Source: Verrucomicrobia bacterium UBA673 (GTDB lineage Bacteria > Verrucomicrobiota > Verrucomicrobiia > Limisphaerales > UBA1096). From it: DNA of 13,139 nucleotides. The stretch lies in the NCBI GenBank assembly GCA_002299785.1, contig DBNL01000164.1, forward strand, positions 1-13,139, written 5' to 3'. The translations under genes and the position numbers were made by a program. Shown in pieces: positions 6,128 to 12,200 of the stretch; within the stretch, counting starts at the first letter, position 1, and the number at the start of each line of letters is the position of its first letter. Under the pieces are notes generated by a model, which was not told where the DNA came from, did no database searches, and saw only the letters and a list, made by a program, of their open reading frames with translations.

Positions 6128-7207
6128 ATGGATTTAAATATTCACTCTCCCCTTCCCGAGCGCCGGGTTTGGCGTATCGGCTGCATTGGCAGCGGCTTCA
6201 TCATGAACGACTGCCACCTGATCGCCTATGGAAAGGCCGGCTTCAACCCGGTCGCCATCGCCTCCCGCACACAATCAAACGCGGCCAAGTGCGCCAGACA
6301 GCACGGCATCCCAACCGTTCACGACTCGATCGAGCAGTTGCTCGATGACGAGTCGATCGAAGTGCTCGACCTCGCCGTGCCGCCGGACAACCAACTCGAA
6401 ATCATCCAAGCCGCCTGCGCACGCGGCACCGCCAAAGGCATTCTCGCGCAGAAGCCGCTAGGCGCGAATTACGCCGAGGCTGTTGTCGCCGTCGAGGCCT
6501 GCGAACAGGCCGGCATCGTGTTGGCAGTGAACCAAAACATGCGCTACGACCAGTCTGTGCGTGCCGGCAAAACGCTCCTGACCAACGGCACCATCGGCGA
6601 GCCGGTCTTGGCCACCATCGACATGCGCGGCATCCCGCACTGGATGCCATGGCAGGAACGCCAAGGCTGGGTCACGCTACGTATCATGTCCATCCACCAC
6701 ATGGACACGTTCCGCTACTGGTTCGGCGATCCCGAGCGGATTTACTGCACCATCCGCACCGATCCGCGTACGCAGTTCCCTCACAGCGACGGCATTGCCA
6801 GTTACATTCTCGAATATGGCAACGGACTGCGCGCCATCGCCATCGACGACACTTGGACCGGCCCCGCCCGTGAGGGTGCCCCGGCCGACATCGGAATCGA
6901 GTGGCGCATCGAGGGGCTCGACGGCTTGGCCAAGGGCAACATCGGCTGGTGTCAGGATCCCTACACCACCCCGTCGACAATCACCTACGCAACCAGGGGC
7001 GATTCCGATTTTCACTCACCGACTTGGGACGAAAGCTGGTTCCCCGACGCCTTCATCGGCACCATGGCCCAGCTTCTCATCGCACTCGAGACCGGCAAGG
7101 AACCGGCGATCGGCGGCCGCGACAATCTCAAGACTATGGCCCTAGTCGAGGCCGCCTACCGCAGCGCGGAGGAACACCGCGCGGTTTCCCTCAGCGAGAT
7201 TTGTTAG
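6128..7207 (+). CDS. Gfo/Idh/MocA-family NAD(P)-dependent oxidoreductase
   Basis: A 359-residue cytoplasmic dehydrogenase of the glucose-fructose oxidoreductase / inositol dehydrogenase / MocA family. These oxidise or reduce sugars, sugar acids or related compounds with NAD(P). RIGCIGSGFIM holds the Rossmann GxxGxG turn (Gly18, Gly21, Gly23), and VAIASRT ends the second strand. AQKPLG (107-112) is the family's EKP signature with Gln108 in place of Glu and Lys109 and Pro110 kept. SIHHMDTFRYWFG (about 188-200) is the conserved substrate-binding and catalytic helix, with His190/His191 and Asp193. The C-terminal half is the usual alpha/beta domain, ending TMALVEAAYRSAEEHRAVSL. The length is normal. 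The ATG at 6128 has only a distant AGGA before it. It probably works in one pathway with the PhyH protein upstream. A TTGGCCAA palindrome at 6925-6934 encodes Leu-Ala-Lys (267-269). Confidence 0.93.
   Translation: MDLNIHSPLPERRVWRIGCIGSGFIMNDCHLIAYGKAGFNPVAIASRTQSNAAKCARQHGIPTVHDSIEQLLDDESIEVLDLAVPPDNQLEIIQAACARGTAKGILAQKPLGANYAEAVVAVEACEQAGIVLAVNQNMRYDQSVRAGKTLLTNGTIGEPVLATIDMRGIPHWMPWQERQGWVTLRIMSIHHMDTFRYWFGDPERIYCTIRTDPRTQFPHSDGIASYILEYGNGLRAIAIDDTWTGPAREGAPADIGIEWRIEGLDGLAKGNIGWCQDPYTTPSTITYATRGDSDFHSPTWDESWFPDAFIGTMAQLLIALETGKEPAIGGRDNLKTMALVEAAYRSAEEHRAVSLSEIC
6925..6934. repeat. exact CTTGGCCAAG palindrome in the Gfo/Idh/MocA gene
   Basis: A perfect copy of the iterated palindrome core inside coding DNA, read as GGC TTG GCC AAG GGC (Gly-Leu-Ala-Lys-Gly). 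The position sits between strands of the C-terminal domain where the family is variable. Confidence 0.75.
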
Positions 7208-7267
7208 TTAGCTCTGGGTGAAAAACGCTTTGAAAAGCGCACTCAATCTGACAACCGTTGCCGTGCC

Positions 7268-7762
7268 ATGAAAAAACTGCTCGTTACGACCTTCGCAACG
7301 CGCTGCTGACCAGGTGCGGCGCGCAGCCCGATGAGGAGCCGACCAGCAAAACGCCGGTGAAAACCCGCGAACCCGTCACCCTAGCTCCAGCGCAACTGGT
7401 GCCGGAGGTTAAACCTGCTGAGCCTGTCGCCAAAAAAAGATAAGCCGGCTGAATGGAAAGCGGCAACAGAGGGAAATTGGGACGTAGCAACACGCGGTAA
7501 CACCAAACTAATTAAACAACTGCTGGAGGATGGAATGGATGTCGATGTAACAGACAAGGAGGGACTGACTGCCTTGTATCGTGCTGCAAACAATGATCAA
7601 AAAGAAACCGTATCATTACTTCTGAGCAACGGAGCCAATGTCAACATTAGGGACAAGTTTGGCAATACACCCCTAGATGACACACTTAATGACAACATCG
7701 TCGAACTTCTCCGCCAACACGGCGGCAAAACGACTGAAGAGCTGAAAGCAGGGGACAAATAA
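7268..7762 (+). pseudogene. small ankyrin-repeat lipoprotein gene broken by two frameshifts
   Basis: Three pieces in two frames rebuild one protein of about 165 residues. Frame A starts at ATG 7268 (MKKLLVTTFATRC) and stops at once. The next frame carries ALLTRCGAQPDEEPT and a proline/lysine-rich linker to a TAA at 7441-7443. Frame A then resumes after a run of seven A (7432-7438) as KDKPAEWKAATEGNWDVATRG and continues to the stop at 7760-7762. The start looks like a lipoprotein signal peptide, with a cysteine where the lipobox would be (LTRC, an imperfect match). The rest contains about two to three ankyrin repeats (DKEGLTALYRAANNDQKETV, then LLSNGANVNIRDKFGNTPLD), ending LLRQHGGKTTEELKAGDK, a tail I associate with Verrucomicrobial ankyrin proteins. 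The two shifts cancel, so either an indel pair or assembly error broke the gene, or the A7 run is a slippery site. An intact downstream fragment could start at 7535. Protein interaction is the usual role of ankyrin repeats. Confidence 0.6.
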
Positions 7763-7851
7763 AGCCAGAGATTCCCGGTGGCAATGACACTTGACCAATT
7801 TGCGGTTTACAAAAACAGGCCGTGCGTTAGCCTCCGACTACGTGGCGGACA

Positions 7852-7867
7852 TTGGCCAAGCGCTTAG
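7852..7867. repeat. TTGGCCAA palindrome copy just upstream of rsfS
   Basis: An exact TTGGCCAA (7852-7859) runs on into GCGCTTAG (7860-7867), so that GGCCAAGCGCTTAG repeats the joined-half arrangement seen at 4096-4113. It ends 19 bases before the rsfS start codon, in the leader of that gene. Confidence 0.7.
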
Positions 7868-7885
7868 TTTTGCCACTCAGCATTT

Positions 7886-8260
7886 ATGGAATCCAAAGAG
7901 CTCGCTCTCACATGCGCCCGGCTTGCCGACAACAAGAAAGCCGAGAATATCACCCTGCTGGATCTCCGGGAACCCTCCTCTGTCGCAGACTACTTTGTCA
8001 TCGTCACCGGTGCCAACGAGCCTCACTTGCGTGCCATCGTCGATGAGATCACTGAGAGTTTGAAGGAGAAACACAACGTTCGACCCTTCTCCTCCGAAGG
8101 GGCGAGGGCAACTCCTTGGGTCGTGCTCGACTATTTCGACGTCCTCGTCCACGTGATGAACGACGAATTCCGAAAACACTACGACCTCGAGGGCCTTTGG
8201 GGTGATGCCCAACGCGTCGCCTTCGAGCCGGAATCCTCACCCGTTGCCACCCAAGCCTGA
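7886..8260 (+). CDS. rsfS: ribosome silencing factor RsfS
   Basis: A 124-residue protein of the RsfS/Iojap (DUF143) family. It binds large-subunit protein L14 and blocks subunit joining when nutrients are short. The family pattern is clear: an N-terminal helix (ESKELALTCARLADNKKAENI), LLDLREPSSVADYFVIVTGANEPHLRAI (about 24-51), and the C-terminal hallmark DVLVHVMNDEFRKHYDLEGLWGDA (about 85-108). Length is close to the usual 105-125 residues. The ATG at 7886 has no Shine-Dalgarno. The gene lies 82 bases before purC on the same strand, with a perfect 16-base palindrome between them, so the two may be co-transcribed. Its usual partner nadD is not in the window. Confidence 0.96.
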   Translation: MESKELALTCARLADNKKAENITLLDLREPSSVADYFVIVTGANEPHLRAIVDEITESLKEKHNVRPFSSEGARATPWVVLDYFDVLVHVMNDEFRKHYDLEGLWGDAQRVAFEPESSPVATQA

Positions 8261-8262
8261 CA

Positions 8263-8278
8263 GCGCTTGGCCAAGCGC
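8263..8278. repeat. perfect 16-base palindrome GCGCTTGGCCAAGCGC between rsfS and purC
   Basis: This is the longest perfect copy of the iterated palindrome in the window and defines its full form. It starts two bases after the rsfS stop codon. The hairpin it could form in RNA is not followed by a T-run, so it is not an intrinsic terminator. Confidence 0.85.
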
Positions 8279-8342
8279 ACCCGCGCCGATTGTGAATAAC
8301 ATCGGCTTGAAAAACAACCGGACATCGTCATCATCCGCGCCC

Positions 8343-9233
8343 ATGTCAGGCAACACCCTGCTCCAACTCGATCTCCCCGGTGTCCCCAAGGTCCGCAGCG
8401 GCAAAGTCCGCGAAATGTTCGACCTAGGCGACCGCCTCCTGATGGTCGCCAGCGACCGCATCAGCGCTTACGATGTCGTGATGCCCAACGGCATCCCGCT
8501 CAAGGGCGAAGTGCTGACAATGTTCTCGCACTTTTGGTTTGGTCAATTCAGCGACGTCGTTCCAAACCATATTCTCGCCGGGGCCGATGAGCCACTGCCC
8601 GAAGCCGTCCGCGACTACGCCGAGCAAATCGGCCGCCGAGCCATGGTCGTGAAAAAAGCCCAGCCGCTCGCCATCGAATGTGTCGTGCGCGGCTACCTCG
8701 CCGGCTCCGGCTGGAAGGAATACAAAAAACAGCGAACCGTCTGCGGCATCGCACTGCCGGACGGCCTCGAGAATTCCTCGCAACTGCCCGAGCCGATCTT
8801 CACCCCAGCCACCAAGGCTGAGGAGGGACACGACGAAAACATCAATTTCGAACAAGCCGTCGAAATCGTCGGTAGCGACATCGCTGAACAGGCCCGCGAA
8901 CTGAGCATCGAACTGTACCAACGCGGCCGTGATCACGCCGCCAAAAAAGGTATTATTATCGCCGACACCAAATTCGAATTCGGCTTATTCGAAGGGGAAC
9001 TCATCCTGATCGACGAGGTACTCACGCCCGACTCCTCCCGCTTCTGGCCAGCCGACCTCTACGCCCCCGGCAAAAGCCAGCCCAGCTTCGACAAGCAATT
9101 CGTCCGCGACTACCTCGAGACCCTCGACTGGGACAAAAACCCGCCCGGCCCCAATCTGCCGAACGACATCGTCCAAAAAACCAGCGAAAAATATATTGAG
9201 GCCTACACCCAAATCACCGGCCTCGATTTCTAA
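8343..9233 (+). CDS. purC: phosphoribosylaminoimidazole-succinocarboxamide synthase (SAICAR synthetase)
   Basis: A 296-residue enzyme of purine synthesis that joins aspartate to CAIR using ATP to form SAICAR. The ATP-grasp-like N-terminus RSGKVREMFDLGDRLLMVASDRISAYDVVMP (about 16-46) contains the GK.R..Y/F and D.SAYD signatures. ECVVRGYLAGSGWKEY (about 111-126), PIFTPATKAEEGHDENI (about 150-166), IIADTKFEFG (about 202-211) and LIDEVLTPDSSRFWP (about 217-231) are the conserved substrate and nucleotide motifs. At nearly 300 residues it belongs to the longer, ADE1-like class rather than the 240-residue class of E. coli. The frame is open back to 8202, overlapping rsfS, but the residues before Met8343 are low-complexity (SSSSAP) with no family similarity, so I chose the ATG at 8343. 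No Shine-Dalgarno is seen. It follows rsfS and converges on the giant heme-protein gene 25 bases later. Confidence 0.96.
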   Translation: MSGNTLLQLDLPGVPKVRSGKVREMFDLGDRLLMVASDRISAYDVVMPNGIPLKGEVLTMFSHFWFGQFSDVVPNHILAGADEPLPEAVRDYAEQIGRRAMVVKKAQPLAIECVVRGYLAGSGWKEYKKQRTVCGIALPDGLENSSQLPEPIFTPATKAEEGHDENINFEQAVEIVGSDIAEQARELSIELYQRGRDHAAKKGIIIADTKFEFGLFEGELILIDEVLTPDSSRFWPADLYAPGKSQPSFDKQFVRDYLETLDWDKNPPGPNLPNDIVQKTSEKYIEAYTQITGLDF

Positions 9234-9238
9234 GCCAC

Positions 9239-9269
9239 CCCGAAACAAAACTCGCGGGTTATTTCGCGA
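9239..9269 (-). terminator. likely terminator after the giant heme-protein gene
   Basis: Read on the minus strand, TCGCG (9269-9265) and CGCGA (9256-9252) form a 5-bp stem around an 8-base loop, followed by GTTTTGTTTCG. The stem overlaps the stop codon region of the heme-protein gene. The stem is short but well placed between two convergent genes. On the plus strand the stem is followed by ATAAAAAC, which would not help terminate purC. Confidence 0.42.
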
Positions 9270-12200
9270 ATAAAAACTCCAGTAGGTGGCTGAAGTCAAC
9301 GGGGGTGATCGCTTGACCGAGGGCCTCGGGCATGAGAGAATGAGATGTCTGTTCCTGCGACACGATATCGGCTTTTGCGATGCTGCTCTCCTCACCTGCA
9401 AAGTCGGCGAAGACGATCGATTCGCCGACCTCACGCCGCTTCAACCCGAGCAGCTTCTGCCCTTTTTTTAGTTTCACAATCGAGTAACGGAACGCCACAT
9501 CGACGTTGCGATTCGGGTCGAGAATATCCTCTACCAACCGCTCGACACCCCTGTTGCTGACGCCGTCGAGTTGCGGGCCGATGTTTCCGCCCTCCCCTCC
9601 CTTTTGGTGGCAGGCCGAGCAGTAGGCAGCGAAGGTCGTCCGGCCACTTACCGCTTCACCGCCCGTCTCGCGAAACGCCGCCACGCGGTCGGCGATGAGT
9701 CGTTCGCGGTCGGCGGTCGGCATGGGCAAGTCGGCGGTGAGCGCCGCCACGCGCTGGGCAGCGCTCTTCGGAAAACTGCTTTTTATCTGCGGATCCAGCA
9801 GCAACCCAGCCGGTGCCTGCCCGCTTTTCACTATCCCAAGCAGCGCCTTGACACCGAGCTGGTTCCTGACCAGCGCAAGGGCAAACTTCAGTTGTAGATC
9901 GGTCGGCGCTTGGGCAAGAGCCTTGACCAATCGAGAGCGAACGACCGGCAAATGTGCCCCACCATTGGCCACGGCCAGACGCAGCGACCTCGGCTGTCCG
10001 CCGTCCTCGAGGATCGATGCAACGCTGGCTTGCTGGTCCGCGTTGCCGTTACCCAGAATGGCTGAAACCGCCACCTCACGCGCCGAAGTAGCGGCAATCG
10101 GGTCGGTGGCCAAGCCCGTGACGGCCTCGAGCACAGTCGTCAATTTCAGGTCGCGGGCAATCTGCGCAGCGGCGAGTTGGCGCTTGGCCAAGTAGCGCGG
10201 CGCCATCGTGGGAAGCGGGGCGATGTTCGGCTCGAATCCGCCCGCCGCCACCCAGGCAAATTCGTCCCTCGTGTCACGATCGACGATCTCGAAGTGCGCG
10301 CGACGACCTGTAAACGCCGACAAGTCCCAAACTATTTCCTGCGCAGTTTCGCCGCTCGAGCACCCGGTTTTTTGCAGGATGCGGCCAGTCAAGGCTTCGA
10401 CAAGTTGAATATATTTTTTTTGGTTTTTCGGCTTGCCGGGGCGGCTTCCATGGCCGGCGAGTAGAAAACGTAATTGACTCGGAACGGCAAATTCTCGGGA
10501 GCGTAGCACACCGGTAAGGCGTTCGGCACCGGGCGCAGCACTGCTGAGAAAATCGACGTGCCGGAACATCTCTAGACTGACGCTGAACCGCGCGACGCCG
10601 AGCCATGCGAAGGCTGTACCGGTGTCGCCATCAACGACCTCGACGAGCACCTCGCGTGGCCGGACGAGTCGCCAATGCACCGGAACACCGGTGTCGTTGC
10701 GCGGAGGATACACCCGATGCAGTTCGCCGCCAGTCTTGGCATCGACGAGTCTAACGAAATTCTTCTCATGCGCAGGATCGTTGGGGAAGCCGCGGTGGCC
10801 GTTGATGAAAAATGTCAACACAGCCGGCATCGCAAACGGCACCGAACGCAGCACGCCGGTGAGCGACTCGCCACCAGGCGGCAGGCTGGTGATGTAATGA
10901 AGACCGGTGACACCGTCATTGGAGGAGCGCACCTGCGGGCTCCAAGGGCTAGCGGTTGGGTGATCGGGGTGCGGGTGGTTTTTCCACTTGGGCATGCTGG
11001 CCGGGATACTGCGCGTTTGCACGATCCACGGGATGCTCGACGGCGGCGCACCCTTGGCGGGCTCGGCAATCCAGTGCGTCCCGACCGCCTCGGTGGAGGC
11101 GAGTAGTTCGCCGGCAAGCTTTTCCGCCCAAGCGAGCACACCATGCGAGGGAGTGAGTCCGCGCTGGACGATGCCTTCGTTGATGGCGAGCAGCAGTTCC
11201 GCCTGGAAATCGAGGTTTCCAGGGAACTGTTTTTGCACCACGGCGGCCAGGTGATCCAGCCCCTCTGGCGGCGCGTTTCGGGCAATGTGGCGGAGATAAA
11301 TGGTCAACTGCCCGCGCTCGATCCCTGCATTGTGAAGGTTAACAAGGAGCAGCGAGGCGGCGAACGGTGAGTTGACAGAGAGCGCCACGCTCATCAATTC
11401 GCGGAGATTTTTAGGGTCGTTTTTGAGCTCTGAAAACCTCGCGGGATCGTCGACTGCGCGGAGGTTGTTGCGCAGCGCGATCCGCAGCGCGTGGCGCAGA
11501 TGCTCATCAATTTCGGGTACCTGACCAAGCGCGATCAACAGTGGAAGGATATGATCGGCGTTCGACTGCCGCGAGAGAGCATCGGCGGCAGCACGGCGGA
11601 CTTGTAGTGAGCTGTCATGCAGGCCGGCCAGCACCATCGCCGTGGTTTTTGACGTCCAGTTTTTTTGAACGACGGCAATGCGGCAGGCGTGGACGCGGAC
11701 AAGCTCTGATTCGTCCTTGGCCAAGCGTAAATGAGTGGCTTCGTCCAGTTGGCCAAGGCGGTGGAGCACCCACGCGCCATGCGCCTTCAACTCAGGCTTG
11801 GAACCGGCCCGGTCCATCGCCTGGTCAAGCGGCGCGGCGGCGTGCTGGCCGACATCATCGGCGAGGTAGTCGGTAGCAGTCATGCGACGGGCGAGCAGCG
11901 GACTGGCCAGCTCCGCGATCGCTTGGTCAAGCGGCACGGCGGGGAGATTGACCGATTTGGCCAGACGCTCGCCCTTTGGGCCGTTGTAAACCAATCGCCA
12001 AATCCGGCCCATCTCGCGGTCGCGTCCGGGGTGGTCTAGGCGCACCTCGTAGTGACCGATGACGCGGTTGTAAAAATCGGCAATGTATAGCGCGCCGTCT
12101 GGGCCAAACTGCAAATCGACCGGCCGGAACCACGGGTCTCGGGTACGGATCAGGTCCGGCAGCTTTGTGCCTTTCGGACTGCTACCGCGCCACTGGATCC

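Noticed and set aside
7226..7239. CGCTTTGAAAAGCG hairpin after the Gfo/Idh gene as a terminator
   Set aside because: The loop would be only two to four bases and no T-run follows. It may contribute to transcript stability but is not supported as a terminator.
7791..8063. A 90-codon plus-strand open frame overlapping rsfS
   Set aside because: It overlaps most of rsfS in another frame, and RsfS is certain.
8202..8342. N-terminal extension of PurC into rsfS
   Set aside because: The 47 extra residues are low-complexity and unlike any PurC. The ATG at 8343 gives a normal N-terminus.
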